Source of the DNA: Lenzites betulinus
Taxonomy: Eukaryota; Basidiomycota; Agaricomycetes; Polyporales; Polyporaceae
Length of the DNA stretch: 64,000 nucleotides
Direction of reading: 5' to 3'
NCBI GenBank assembly: GCA_022264855.1
Contig: JABYQU010000025.1
Coordinates: forward strand, 248,001-312,000
Made by a program: the position numbers and the translations under genes. A model generated the notes under the pieces. It made no database searches and was not told the DNA's origin. It was given only the letters and a program-made list of their open reading frames with translations. Below, piece by piece: positions 34,130 to 45,123 of this stretch (position 1 is the stretch's first letter; every line of letters begins with the position of its first letter).

Positions 34130-35730
34130 TCAGGACTGGCGCGACGAACCACCGTTGATGTATGCGCCGAACGGGCGCGTGGGCGTGGGCGTGGATGTAC
34201 GCGCCGGGCTTGCGATCGACGGCGTTCGCTGTGCCGGGCGAGGAACGGGAGCAGCTGGGGCCTGTGGCAGTGTGGGCGGCGAGGCGGCTGCACTTGCGCC
34301 TGTCTCTTCTGCCTCGTCGTCCTCATCGTCTGAGTGGTTGTGGCCACCTGCGTGCGCGTGGCTATGCCCGTTGTGGTCGTGGTCATGATCGTGATCGTGA
34401 TTGTGGTGTGCGTGCCCATTCCCGTGTGCGTGCGCGTGATGGTGGTGCGCGTCGTGCGAGTGCGAATGGGACGCGTGCGGCGTTTGAATCTCGCCCAGCT
34501 GGTCATCATGAGGATCGGAATGCACCCCGTCCGCATCATGCGCATGTGTATAGTGGCCCGGGTTCTCAAGGCCTGGTTCGCCGTAGTATGTCGAAGAACT
34601 CTGATAAGCAGGGTCGTGGCCATGAACGTATGGTGCACCGTATGATTGCTGGCGTTCCCACTCTTCTTGTTCCCAGAGCAGTCGCTCCTCGAGCTCCTCG
34701 GGGGTTTCCGCCGGCCCGGGCAAGTCCGCTGGTACGAAGAGCTGCTGCTCTTCATAATCCTCTTCTTCCTGTGCAAGTTCCGGGGGGATCGTGCCGGGCT
34801 CACGGTCTTCTGGAACGGGCGGTATGCGGTGCAAAAGGCCGAACCTGGGGGAAATGTCACCCCTAGCACATTAATTGACAGCGTAGGAGAAACATACCCA
34901 AAGACGCAACCTAGCAAACCTTCCCCGCCCCAGTGGCGATTTGGTATCACGACAACCTCGCGGATAGTGCTGAGCGATCATTCGAACAAGATCAGACGTA
35001 ACGAACACGGACAGGAGCGGGGAGCTTTACGCACTCGAAGTCGTAAGAATAAACGTACACGCGCAGCGGCTTGTCAATGTGCTACGCAGCGCATGGAGCA
35101 AACTATCAGTCGTGAGAGGAATCCGGACATGAAGGACACGCACCGCTTCGACGACGTCGTAGAAATCACCTTCGGCGCTGAGGACGCCGCCGGACCACCC
35201 GATGATCCAGTCACCGTAAGGCACAAGGCCTGCGCTTTCCGCAGGGCTGCCCTCAAGCACATCCAGAACGTGCCAGACGTTGTCTGTGGCGAACTCGGGT
35301 TCGCACATACGCATGCTCAGTCCAAGTAGAGACGGCTTCCGTTCGGCTTCAGGCTCTTTGGGATCCGGGATATTCGCATGTGGCGAAGACCAGTCGCGAG
35401 AAGGTGTTATGGGTACAACTGCGCGTCGGTAGCTTGTTAGACTCTTGTCGGTCTAAATTAGAACGGCACCCTTGACGTACCACGGGTTGCTTGACTTTTG
35501 CTATTCCAGATGAGAAGGTTGAGCGTCCTCCCTTCATGGCTCTCCACTATCTTCTCCAACTCCGACGCGTCAACCGTGTTGTGTGAGGAAAACGCGTCTC
35601 CTTGGTATCCAACAACAAAGTCGAAGTACGGCTCTATCGCGGTTTGGGCAGCAGGTGAGGATGGAGTGACACGGAGGACGTGGAGGGCACGCGGAGGTAG
35701 TTGTGACGCCGTGGACTGAGAAGCTCCCAT
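34130..35730 (-). CDS. GRASP: GRASP, Golgi reassembly-stacking protein, His-rich tail
   Basis: Five or six exons. The ATG at 35730 gives MGASQSTAS, with Gly2 as a possible myristoylation site, as in animal GRASPs. Two PDZ-like units form the GRASP domain. The first is ALHVLRVTPSSPAAQTAIEP then YFDFVVGYQG and LNLLIWNSKSQATR. The second, after a short intron, is MRMCEPEFATDNVWHVLDVL then GSPAESAGLVPYGDWIIGWS and GGVLSAEGDFYDVVEA, joined to HIDKPLRVYVYSYDFE. REVVVIPNRHWGGEGLLGC and FGLLHRIPP close the domain. Known members tether Golgi membranes and help unconventional secretion. The C-terminal tail is acidic, then very histidine-rich (about 34333-34470: alternating His with Asp, Asn, Ala, Gly), then Pro/Ala-rich, ending at TGA 34132-34130. 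The His-rich tail looks metal-binding and is not part of the core family. Confidence 0.93.
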
Positions 35731-37994
35731 TCTCGACAGGCAAGCAATATGAGTATGTTCTGAGCGTCTTTTACTGTACAGTCAAAGCTAAGAAATCCCA
35801 GGTGGAAAGAAACAAAGTGCAGATACAAGAGGCGCAGACAGGTTGACCAGTGTAAGCCAGAGTAGCACGCAATAACCGAGAAGCGCCCATAATGCGGCAT
35901 GGGCGGGAACGGTGCTCGTCTAAATTAGGAAGGTATTCAAGAACATCCTAAGATGCAGCTCGGCGGTTTCGCTAACGCTCATTACGCGCTAACATGCCGC
36001 AGCACAAGCCAGCGGGGCATACTTCCTCATTAGCTGGCTCTCTACTCGCGTGTCTATGACAGAGGCTTGTACACGGATTTCTTGTGGATATCAGGTTCGA
36101 GCACAATATGGGTTTTTCCGATAGCCTCCGTCGTTGTTACCTGGGCCCTCCATTTGGTCTTAGCACTACTCTGGCGTCGCTCCGACCGGTATCCCCGACG
36201 CACCTTTTCTTTTACACCGATGGTAAAATCCTATGAGCTTCCAAGGATCTCCCGATGGTCTAGAGGTCGAGCACTCCTTACATCATAGTTTCGTAAGCCA
36301 AGAATAACAGTACAGCGAGACTGGATCAGCGCCGTATCTTGACCCCAAAAATCTACAGCCAATTTGAGAGAAAAAATGCGAGGAGGTACCGGAGTATTGG
36401 GAAAGTCGTGTGTCGATGTGAATATCCAAAAAATGACGCCTACACCGGGTTGCCATGCTACACTAATGATCTCCTCTGGGAGACGCCGATTTGAGGTTGA
36501 GCATCATTTGGTGGTACCAGTTTGGTGTGGCAGCCGATATGTCGGCCTAACCAATACGAGGCATAGTTCATATCATACCAAGTATGGGAGGAGGCGAACA
36601 ACCACTAGGTGCCGCCGGAAAGTATATTTTAGACCGACACATTAGCGGACGTCTGAATTTGCGCCCCAGTAGACGGTGCCGGCAGCATCGTCGTCCACCT
36701 GCTGCCCCGCGATGCCGCTGTGAATCCAGGATATATCCGAACATCATCCAGCACCGCGGGATGGGTGTGAACAAGCCTTCACGAATGAAGTCAGCAGGCC
36801 GATGTTCTCTTCGGCTAAGGCCTACTACGGAGCCGTAAATTGCATACGAGGCACCGAGAAGAGTAGTTTCTTGGAGGAAAATCTCAAAGTGTTCGGCGTT
36901 CGGGATTTGATGCACCAGCCGGTCTCCTAGCCACGGAACATAGTCCACGGCTAGGCGACCTCTGGCGACCTGCGGAGTCCGCGGCCGGCGCGTTGTATAA
37001 GGAAACAGATCATCACCCAGAGAGCAGATAATCACCGGTGCGGCGACATCAGCCTCGGCTAGTTGTCTGCAGGTCTGATCGGTGTCGAATCTTCACATGC
37101 AAATCGCGATGAAGAGAAACACGGCCCCCTACCATCAACGGGGTACTCCTTAGCAAAGCGTGGGCCCGACCGGCATAGATCATCGGTGGGGACTGAATGG
37201 AGAAGCGGGTAGAGGGAGCTAACTTGTTCCGGGATGTTGGAAGAAGGCGCAAGTGACCTATGAGAACCTAGAAGGGGTATGACCTCATGATTATCCGAGG
37301 ATTCGTGAGCGGGTGGTAGCACGTACAACGGAAAGAAGGCAGATGTCAAAACGGTGAGAGTTCACCGGACTGTGCGGTCTCACGAAAACAATGAGGAGCC
37401 TTGATCGCACACACGCAGTAAATTGTCATGGCCAAACACGTCTTGGGACTGATCAGAACACTGTGTTGTAGAAGGACATTAGAACACCGGTGATTGAAAG
37501 ATGCTTCTAGTCCGTGAGGGCTTATCGGCGTACAATGTGAGGCCTCTCCTGGCCTCTCAGAGGTAAGATCAGAAATGACAGTGACGGATGTGCCAAACCT
37601 AAAGCTTGAAGGTCCTTCGGGCTGCAGAGTCTTTGGCAGGCAAGGCAGACAAGAAAGTTCAGAGAACTTGAACAACCTATTGATAGGGCGGCTATTGAGG
37701 ACAACACTAGCCGGCAGCACCCGGCAGGCCACGTGCGGTACCCTTTGAGGCACGAGCGCTTGAACGGAGGTGCTGTCGTGAACTGTGTCGCTGACTTGCG
37801 CTGTGCGTTCCCAAAAACTCTGCTCGCCGACGACTGGCCTCGCCTCGTCCTGCAACGTGCGCCTCGACAATCCTGCGGGTGGCCTTCTAGACTGGGTGGC
37901 AGAACCGCGGTATGAGGTGCGTTGCAGACTCCTCCGCGCACGCGCGAATCCGACTGATGATGGTGCGCTTGCCCTGGGCGAAACAGTTGACTAT
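35731..37994. other. 2.2 kb between divergent genes, one unresolved frame set
   Basis: Upstream of both GRASP (-) and the PPR gene (+). 35731-36560 shows nothing convincing. 36590-37350 (minus strand) may be a gene remnant, listed separately. 37350-37994 probably holds the PPR promoter; an open frame before the PPR ATG starts only with GTG. Confidence 0.45.
36590..37350 (-). pseudogene. Possible gene remnant, unknown
   Basis: On the minus strand two open segments can be joined in phase 0. One ends ...PMIYAGRAHALLRSTPLM before a GTAGGG at 37131. The other begins TCRQLAEADVAAPVIICSLG after a CAG at about 37073 and continues DRLVHQIPNAEHFEIFLQE. The second is faintly like the end of an alpha/beta hydrolase (a G-D-D, later N-A-E-H). 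After YAIYGSVVG no single frame carries on well; all three frames show protein-like pieces, as in a decayed gene. Start and end are not defined. Confidence 0.25.
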
Positions 37995-40811
37995 ATGTTC
38001 TTTTGTCGGCACCAATTGCTGCGAGGTCCTGCACAGCGACATTTTACAAGTCTAGTAACGACCCGGAACGCCGTTCCACGCCCTCGACTCGCCCACCCTC
38101 GCTTGCCTGTTGACCATGCCCGTCTCTCCCACACCACCACTCTGCCCGTCTCTCAGAGCGCGCCCTCCACGGAACCAGCAAACCCCGATATCATACATTC
38201 TAATTCTACACCCGACGAACTTCAAACCATTCCGCCACCCGCGACGGAAACCGACCTTTTTCTTTCCCCGGATATCGACGGTGGACAGACAGCACACGCG
38301 GAAGCACCTACCGTTGAAGAGGTTGACCAGCCACCGGACAAACCCAGAGAAAACCCTCTTGTCTACTACCTCGGTGTCCGGGAGAAAGACTACGATTCCG
38401 TCACCAGAATCTCTTCCGAGTCCTTCGCTGGGGCCCTGTGGCAATGTATCCGTGAAGACCAGCTGAAGCACATCCCATCGTTCGTTGCTGATGCTATACA
38501 CATCACTGACACTCGCACGAGCAAGCTTCGAGGGCGGAAGATGATAGAGATCCTATTGAGCACCCTCAATCACAAGCGGACACTCACCAAGGCGGATGTC
38601 CTCGCCCTCCTGCGCTGTCTAGAGAGGAATGAACAACTCCGCTTCCTGCGCACCGTCATCCGTGTAACGATGGCGCGAACTTTGATGCAATATCCGCCGG
38701 ACGAGCTCGACCGGGAGGTTCTCGATCTTCTTGTGCCGTTACTGCAGGAGAAGATGGAGGCTCTCGGCAACCCCAAGCTTGTCACCGAGAAATGGGGGTC
38801 GAGAGAATCCCTGGAGTCCACAGACAAAGGCATCGCGGTTCCCCGTGCACTATGGCCGCTCTACAGGATCACCCTGCGTCTCGCTGTTCTGGGGGAAAAG
38901 ACGAAGTCTTCTGACCTGTTGGCAGCTCTTGTCAACCAGCAACTTGTAGACTCGCAAGCCATCGAGGAGACGGATCTGACCTCGAAAGATCTCGTCTACG
39001 TTGTGCTCTCTGTTCTAGCGCGCTCCTGCTTGAAGTATGGGTGGTTCAGTCGTGCGACCACTCTGATCACGTCCGTGGTGGACAAGGCTCGCATCATATC
39101 TCCCCCGTTCACCAGCCTGGTTGAAGACTGGTTAGACAGGGCCCTTACGGATCCTCGGGAACAGGATCTGGAGTATGCGTCTACAATGATCACCTCGCTC
39201 CTCCAATCTAGGCGGGGATACGTTCTCCCCGCAGATCTCCTGCAGCGCTTTTACCAGGGCGCGCTCGAGCGCAAGTTGCCTGAGATGGCGGAGGCTATCT
39301 ACAATCTTTCGCGCAATGTTGAGCACCATTCGTACGCCCCGCCTCGGGGCGAATCCGCCTTGCATTTGCTCGTCTTCCTCGGGACGAAGAGCCGTAACAT
39401 TCATCTGGCCCGCCAACTCGCTCAGCAAGTGGTCGACGACAGCGTCGACCTCTCGCCCCACCTGCGCGCCCCCTTCATCGCCCAAACCGCCGTTCTCGGG
39501 TTTGCCATGTCAGCCCGCGCGCTATGGGAACGCTACTCTGATGGCGACAGCGCGCAGTACGTCGTCGCGAACGGACTGACGATGATTCGTTTGGTCAGCC
39601 TCTTCATGCGCGTCGCCGACCAGACGGCGGCAGTAGCGCGAGCACGGGCTCCCAACGCGCCGGGCGCACACCGGGAAAACTCAGACGACGGCAGGTCGGA
39701 CGATCAGGAGGACGGCGAGCAGCCGACCTCATCGCGGACGCTATCCCAGAACCAGGATCTCCCTGCATCTGATGCTCCACCCTCGCCTGCGACCCCACCC
39801 CCGCACGGGCAGCCCAGCACAGAGGAGCCGCTGCCCGCCGGTGGTTCTGGCGCTTCGGCGGCGGTCGCGGGCGCGGGCGAGCTCGCGCTCGCGCGAGAGC
39901 AGCATCGGGCCCCCCTGGGCTTCGACGCGCTGACGCACCCGGAGCTCGTCGCGCGCGAAGCGGACGTCCGAGCATTCGCCGCGCGCGTGTACGACGCGTA
40001 CCGCGCGACGAAGCTCCCGCTCGAGCGCGCGACGCACCACGACCTGACGAGCCTCGCGCGCGGCGCGGCGATCCTGCTGCGCGACCGCGGGAGCCTGGAC
40101 GTGTTCATGCTCATGAAGGCGCGCAAGATGAAGCTGGACATGCACGACGTGAACCTCTCGCTCGGGCTCGTCGCGCGGGGCGACCCCGAGGCGGGCGCGC
40201 AGTACATCCAGCGCATGAAGGCGGCGGGCGTCGTGCCCGACGCGGTCTCGTTCGGGACGGTCATCCACTGGGCGGCGCAGCGCGGGAACACGATCCTCGT
40301 GCACTCGCTCATCCGCCAGGCGAAGGAGGACGGCCTGCAGAGCCTCTCGTTCAAGACGCTCGCCTCGCTCCTGCACGCGACCGTGTCCGGCAAGCTGTCG
40401 CAGGAAGTGCCCGCGGCCGTCCAAGCACAGTACGCCAAGCGGGTCGTCGACATGATGCTCGACCAGGGCATGCACCCGCCGCCCAGCGTCGGGCGCGACT
40501 ACGTGATCGCGTCGCTGCGCGCGGGGAGCCCCGCGAAGGCGTTCGAGGCGTGGAAGCTGTACATCAAGGGCAAGGTCGACGCGGCGGACTCGACGCAGAC
40601 GCGCCTGCGCGGCACGCTCGCGCGGCGGATCCTCGACCACGTCTACGAGGGCTGGCTGGGGCCCGAGCGCGGGACGGTGATGCTGTACGAGCTGGGGTAC
40701 GGGAACGAGACGCTGGCGCTGGCGCGGTACCGCGGGGTGGCGCGCGCGTCCGGGCGCGCGCGAAAGCGGCCGGGGAAGGCGGCGGATGCGGGGGACGCGC
40801 GCGAAGGCTAA
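37995..40811 (+). CDS. Pentatricopeptide-repeat protein, likely mitochondrial
   Basis: Single exon, 938 codons from the ATG at 37995. The frame is open further back, but only to a GTG at 37785. The ATG start gives MFFCRHQLLRGPAQRHFTSL, an Arg/Ser-rich, acid-free presequence with an R-x-F-T-S-like processing site, which argues for mitochondrial import. A Pro/Thr-rich linker follows, then a helical array: SFAGALWQCIREDQLKHI, ADVLALLRCLERNEQLRFL and WPLYRITLRLAVLGEK. Late in the protein are clear PPR-type helices: DVFMLMKARKMKLDMHDVN, then AGAQYIQRMKAAGVVPDAVS and FGTVIHWAAQRGNTILVHSL. Such proteins bind organellar RNA and act in its processing or translation. The segment from about 39850 on is extremely GC-rich at third positions and creates a 386-codon antisense frame, which I reject. 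The tail is basic (ASGRARKRPGKAAD). Confidence 0.85.
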   Translation: MFFCRHQLLRGPAQRHFTSLVTTRNAVPRPRLAHPRLPVDHARLSHTTTLPVSQSAPSTEPANPDIIHSNSTPDELQTIPPPATETDLFLSPDIDGGQTAHAEAPTVEEVDQPPDKPRENPLVYYLGVREKDYDSVTRISSESFAGALWQCIREDQLKHIPSFVADAIHITDTRTSKLRGRKMIEILLSTLNHKRTLTKADVLALLRCLERNEQLRFLRTVIRVTMARTLMQYPPDELDREVLDLLVPLLQEKMEALGNPKLVTEKWGSRESLESTDKGIAVPRALWPLYRITLRLAVLGEKTKSSDLLAALVNQQLVDSQAIEETDLTSKDLVYVVLSVLARSCLKYGWFSRATTLITSVVDKARIISPPFTSLVEDWLDRALTDPREQDLEYASTMITSLLQSRRGYVLPADLLQRFYQGALERKLPEMAEAIYNLSRNVEHHSYAPPRGESALHLLVFLGTKSRNIHLARQLAQQVVDDSVDLSPHLRAPFIAQTAVLGFAMSARALWERYSDGDSAQYVVANGLTMIRLVSLFMRVADQTAAVARARAPNAPGAHRENSDDGRSDDQEDGEQPTSSRTLSQNQDLPASDAPPSPATPPPHGQPSTEEPLPAGGSGASAAVAGAGELALAREQHRAPLGFDALTHPELVAREADVRAFAARVYDAYRATKLPLERATHHDLTSLARGAAILLRDRGSLDVFMLMKARKMKLDMHDVNLSLGLVARGDPEAGAQYIQRMKAAGVVPDAVSFGTVIHWAAQRGNTILVHSLIRQAKEDGLQSLSFKTLASLLHATVSGKLSQEVPAAVQAQYAKRVVDMMLDQGMHPPPSVGRDYVIASLRAGSPAKAFEAWKLYIKGKVDAADSTQTRLRGTLARRILDHVYEGWLGPERGTVMLYELGYGNETLALARYRGVARASGRARKRPGKAADAGDAREG

Positions 40812-41665
40812 AGGGCCCGGGGCGGGTGATCCTCGTGGACGGTTCCGATGGAAGCTGGGGCAGCGCGCATCGTCACGGGGCGCGGGCTCGCTGGAGCGCA
40901 CCTCGACGAGCGGCGCCGCGGGTCATGCGGGGACGCGCACGGTGCGCAGCGCATGGCTGGCTGGGCAGGCGTTGGTTCTGGGACGGGCTGCCCCGAAGAC
41001 GCAGAAGGACTCGAGGGTGATGGTCGTCGTTCACGTGGCGGCCTTCTGACGGGAGGCAGCGCGGAGGGAATGACGAGGACAAGGGATTGTTTTTCGAGGC
41101 GTGTGCGAGGGCGGGGCTGGAGAAGGACGGAAATGATTGGTTGTAACTACGTGCGACGGGGGTGTGGTAATAGAGTACTAATGGAAGGCGGGGGAATGCG
41201 TGGAGACATGCGCGAGTGGGGAGAGCGTGCGGCGAGCGTTTGTCGGACGGAGAAGGGCTCGAGGCAGCATGGGCGAGCAACTTTGATTGAGACAGAGATG
41301 GCCGGGTATGGGAGGCGGGGCCCGGGCGTGCGGGACGTCGGAAGGGCCGGGGTTTGGCCGGGGGGACGGCAGGGACGACCCGTGACGGCGGGGAGGGAGT
41401 GTGCCCGAACGGGCGAGCAGACGGTGCGGCGAGGAAAAGGCAGAAATCATAGGGATATCATGCCCTCGCCCGGGGCCGGCACGCGCAGAGAGCTCGAGAG
41501 TGTTATAGGGCTGCCCCGCTCGAGCTGCTGCCCCGCCTCCGTCCCCGCGTCCGAAACGCTCTTACCCCGCGCGATCAAGGCGCCTCCGCCTGTTCCTGTC
41601 CCGCCCCGCCTCCCCGCGCCCACGCCCACGTCCTGCACCCACGCCGCCCTGCCCCCGTCCCAGCC
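40812..41665. other. Intergenic, GC-rich, 0.85 kb
   Basis: Long open frames cross this stretch on both strands (for example 40848-41774 plus, 41178-41450 minus), but they are Arg/Gly/Pro-rich with no motif and look like effects of high GC. The last 150 bases before the Zn2Cys6 start are C-rich and resemble a leader. Confidence 0.45.
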
Positions 41666-44600
41666 ATGCCCTCTGCTCGTACCAAAAAAGAACCCAACTC
41701 GCCCACACCCCCTTCTGACGACCCCTCCCCCAACCACGCGTCCGAAAACAGCAAGATCAAGAGAAAGTCAGTGACGCTTTCTCCGAGCTTTCCCCGCTCC
41801 CCTTCAATCCCTCCTCCTCGTCCCCGCTTCCCCATCCTCCCTCCGTCGTCTCCTCACTTCTGCCCCGCATTTCCTCGCATACATCCCCTTCTTTCTTCGC
41901 CACCGCTCCCCGCCCCGCCATGTTGTGCCTTTCTCTCTCTTCTTCCAGAACATGCCGCTGACAAGACGCGTTCTCCCCCTTTCCAGGCGGCAATCCCAGA
42001 GTCAGTCCCCGCCCCTATCCCCATCCCGCTTAGCTCGTCTGACAAGCGCACCCAGGCTGCGATGCTTGTCGTGCGCGCAAAGTGAGGTGCGCCCGCGAGA
42101 ATCCGGACGATCCCAAGGGCTCCTGCAAACACTGCATCACCCTCGGCATCCCCTGCACCTACGACTATCAGCCCAAGAAGAGGGGCCCGCCGAACCTGTG
42201 AGTCGCATACAGTCACCTCTCTGCACGCGAGCGGGTCCAAACGCGCCATCGCCCGCCCCCTAGGTACCTTCGCCGCCTGCAGGAGGCAGCCGCAGCCGCG
42301 GCCGCCGCACAACAGCAGGAAAATCAAAATGGCTCCGAACACCCACAGTCCCCAGGCTCGACCTCCCAGGGCGCAGCAAGTCCCACCCAGCCGGCTCTCT
42401 CGCCCCCTACGCAGGTGCCGTCTTTCCTGGACTCGCCATTGAGCCAGTCCATCCACTCAGCGGCCCTCCCGCCCTCCCGCTACCCCATCGCGGCGGATGG
42501 CTTCCACTCGCAATTCCCGCCGCTCTCCATGTCCGTTCCCAACTCGTTTGGGAACTCGCGCATGCCCGAGATGGCCAACGGCCTCGCGTCCCGCTCGCCG
42601 CCTCATACTGATGACTCCCAGCAGTACGGCACGCCCACGGACCAGTTCAGTACGTACCCTTTGCACAACTGGTCCTACAAGCAGCACCAGGCCCTCTCCG
42701 TCCTCCCACCAACCGCTATACCCCCGCTGTCGTACTACTACCGGCCACACCACTTGGAGGACGTCGCGCCCCGTGATACCATACTTCTCATTATCGCCCT
42801 CTTCTTCGACTTCGTATACCCCCTGACGCCCTGTGTGCACAAGCCTTCGTTCATGGCTGACGTCCACTCACGGCGAGAGGAACGCGACCCGCTATTTTTC
42901 GCGCTCGTGATGTCGACAGTGGCGTCTACGCTCGTACAGGTGCCCAGGTCTTACCTCCCTATGGAACGCCACGCTGTCCGCAAGCTTGCCCAGACCTGTC
43001 ATGAGGCTAGTCGGCACATTTCCGTTGCTTCTTACGACCCGCCTACGTCCATGCACGTCGTCATTCGGTACTTGTGAGTGGCCTGAAATACTCGTGTGTC
43101 GCTCTCAGGGCTTCTCGTGATCGCTGACGTCCATTCCAGCGACTGCGTGTATCACTTCTGCGAGGGCCACGACGCGACCCAACACGCTGCTTTTGGGGAG
43201 GCGGCCCACATCGCCGTCACCCTGCGAATGCACGAGGAGTCCTCGTACGAAGGACTCGACCTCATTGAGTGCGAAGTTCGTCGAAGGACGTTCTGGTTAC
43301 TATTTGGAGGTAAGCAGGTCGATTTTTTCATTGGTTGCGGCCGTTGATCTCCCGGAAAAACCCTATCCTAATCGATTCTGACCCCGCGTTTCCCACCACA
43401 GCGGATAAATCCATGTCAATCCTCTTGGGGCGTCCGATCTGCCTCCGAGATGAGGACACCACGTGCAATTTTCCACGGGAGCTCGACGACGAATAGTAAG
43501 TGGTCATGCCTGTCCTACGCGAGGCCGAAAATTCACCGCTTCTTCGCCGTCCGTGTCTGCCCACCGTCGTCTCGGCACATTCACAGCATCACGCCGAGCG
43601 CATACCTTCCGCAGCCACACGGGAAGACTGCTCTTGTGTCCGGCCTCAACTACATCTCCCGCATTTTCGCACTTCTGGGCGAGATCCTTGTCAGGATCCG
43701 GGTCGACAAGCGGTCTCCACCACAAGGGCAGTTCCTCACGGCGCGGCTGGAGGAGGTTCAAGCTCTCCACTCGCGCATCGTCTCGGCGTTGGCGCACGCG
43801 CCAGAGCCGCTGCGGCTGAAGCAGTCGCACTCACAGTCGCACCTCCCGCCAGAGTATGGCGGTGCCGGGTTCCGGCAGGCGGCATTCACCGAGGTCAAGG
43901 ACTTCTTCGACAACCCGAACGCTTCGCGCGCGAACGCCCTGAACCCGTTCCTCGTGATGCAGGCCAATCTCTATGTCACCCAGGTGCGCACGCTATCCCC
44001 ATTACAGCCCCGCTGTCGAGGCTCCGAGCTGAGTTACTGATTTGCCGTCCTTCTCGCCCCGCTAGCAATTGGTCCGCTTCGTAATCGAGCAGTACCGTGA
44101 CGAGTTGATCACGTCGCTCCAAGGGAATGTCGACGAGCGGCGGGTGGCGGAAGACAGAGAAGCCGTCGCAAGCGACCTTCTCAACATCCTGCATAGGTTC
44201 GTCGGCGCGGTCGCCACTATTGTGCGACTGCCAGCTTACAATTCCTCGCATTGCGCCCGCAGCATCCCTATTCAGTCGATTGCCACGAACGGGCCTTCGC
44301 TGGTGAGTGGATCCGCGGTATCTGATTCCGTCGGGACCGTTTGCTGACGAGGGCGTGGTGCGGCGGGGGTCTGATAGGTGCACAAGGTCCGATTCGTCGC
44401 GTCGACGCTGCTGGACGCTGTCCGGAAGGCGGAGACTGCGCCCGCGTCTGCGGCGCGCGCACACGCATATCTCTGTGAGTCTAACGCTTCTCCTGCCCCT
44501 GCCCGCACCCGGCCCCGCCGTTCTCCACCCCGCGCGGAGCAGCTCGCTGACGGCCCTTCTTCTTCTCGCCAGGGGACTTCCTGTCCATCCTGTCGGAGAT

Positions 44601-44750
44601 CGAGCGCAACTACCTGTACGTCCGGTCCTCTCGCCCCGGGGCTCGGCCGCTCGAGACACACGGACGCTGACGATCGTTTTGCGTTGCAGGCTGGACGACG
44701 ACAGGGACGGCCTCGCGAGCGACACCGGCATGCCGCTGATGAGCAACTGA
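41666..44750 (+). CDS. Zn(II)2Cys6 transcription factor with fungal_trans domain
   Basis: About eleven or twelve exons: 41666-41766, a 14-nt exon at 41987-42000, 42056-42197, 42264-43073, 43140-43309, 43402-43495, 43587-43983, then from 44066 to the TGA at 44748-44750. Joining exons 1-3 gives KRKRQSQSCDACRARKVRC followed by a second cysteine set, in the pattern C-x2-C-x6-C-x11-C-x2-C-x6-C: a zinc binuclear cluster of the Gal4 type, with a basic patch (QPKKRGPP) after it. A poly-Ala/Gln linker and a Ser/Pro-rich region follow. The fungal transcription-factor middle homology domain comes next: DTILLIIALFFDFVYPLTPC, HKPSFMADVHSRR, AAHIAVTLRMHEESSYEGLD and RRRTFWLLFGADKSMSILLG. Its targets are unknown. 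Without the micro-exon the zinc cluster falls out of frame. Confidence 0.92.
41987..42000 (+). other. 14-nt micro-exon of the Zn2Cys6 gene
   Basis: GCGGCAATCCCAGA lies between TTTCCAG (41981-41986) and GTCAGT (42001). The preceding intron carries CTGAC (41958-41962), and the following 55-nt intron carries CTGAC (42039-42043); both fit branch points. Inclusion restores the frame AA-G CGG CAA TCC CAG A-GC TGC into the zinc cluster. Confidence 0.75.
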
Positions 44751-44878
44751 GACGTGCCGCGCGGCCGTGCCCGCGACCGCCGCAGTGCCTGCTGGCAGCT
44801 GATTCCTGCGGCCGAGGCCCCAGTGGGTCCTAGGAGGAGCGGCGGCCTGGCGTCGGGGCCTGTCGGTGCCCGCGCCCG

Positions 44879-44903
44879 CGTTGCGTTTGCGTTTGCGTTT
44901 GCC
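44879..44903 (+). repeat. GCGTTT hexamer repeat
   Basis: About four tandem copies of GCGTTT (first one short), 130 bases after the Zn2Cys6 stop codon, in its probable 3' untranslated region. Confidence 0.7.
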
Positions 44904-45071
44904 TTTCCGCCTTCCTTTTCCGTGTCTCGGGGGACGGGACGGAACGAGGGCGGGCTGTGGCTGCTGCTGCCGCTGCCGCCGCTCGGAACACGCCCCGGAC
45001 GGTTCGACGACGATCTCCCCCTTCATGCTATCTTAGTGGATGTACCCCTGTACCCGTCTTTAGTACGCTTA

Positions 45072-45123
45072 CTGCCTGCCTGCCCCCTCCCTCCCTCCCT
45101 CCCTTCCCTTCCCTTCCGTCCCT
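45072..45123 (+). repeat. Pyrimidine tract (CCTC / CCCTT)n
   Basis: About 50 bases of almost pure C and T on the plus strand, made of CTGC, CCTC and CCCTT repeats. Probably slippage-derived. Confidence 0.7.

Noticed and set aside
33812..34866. Overlapping plus-strand frames opposite GRASP
   Set aside because: They are antisense to the GRASP tail; the His-codon repeats give artificial Val/Cys-rich translations.
36246..36285. Sequence resembling the 5' half of a tRNA (CCGATGGTCTAGAGGTCGAG)
   Set aside because: No anticodon arm, T-arm or matching acceptor 3' strand follows.
37785..37994. N-terminal extension of the PPR protein
   Set aside because: The open frame begins with GTG rather than ATG. 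The ATG at 37995 gives a good mitochondrial presequence.
39741..40901. Long minus-strand frame of 386 codons opposite the PPR gene
   Set aside because: Its arginine- and histidine-rich translation is what the antisense of a GC3-saturated gene gives. The plus strand shows clear PPR motifs.
40848..41774. Plus-strand frame of 308 codons between PPR and the Zn2Cys6 gene
   Set aside because: Gly/Arg-rich, no motif, and overlaps the true Zn2Cys6 first exon in another frame.
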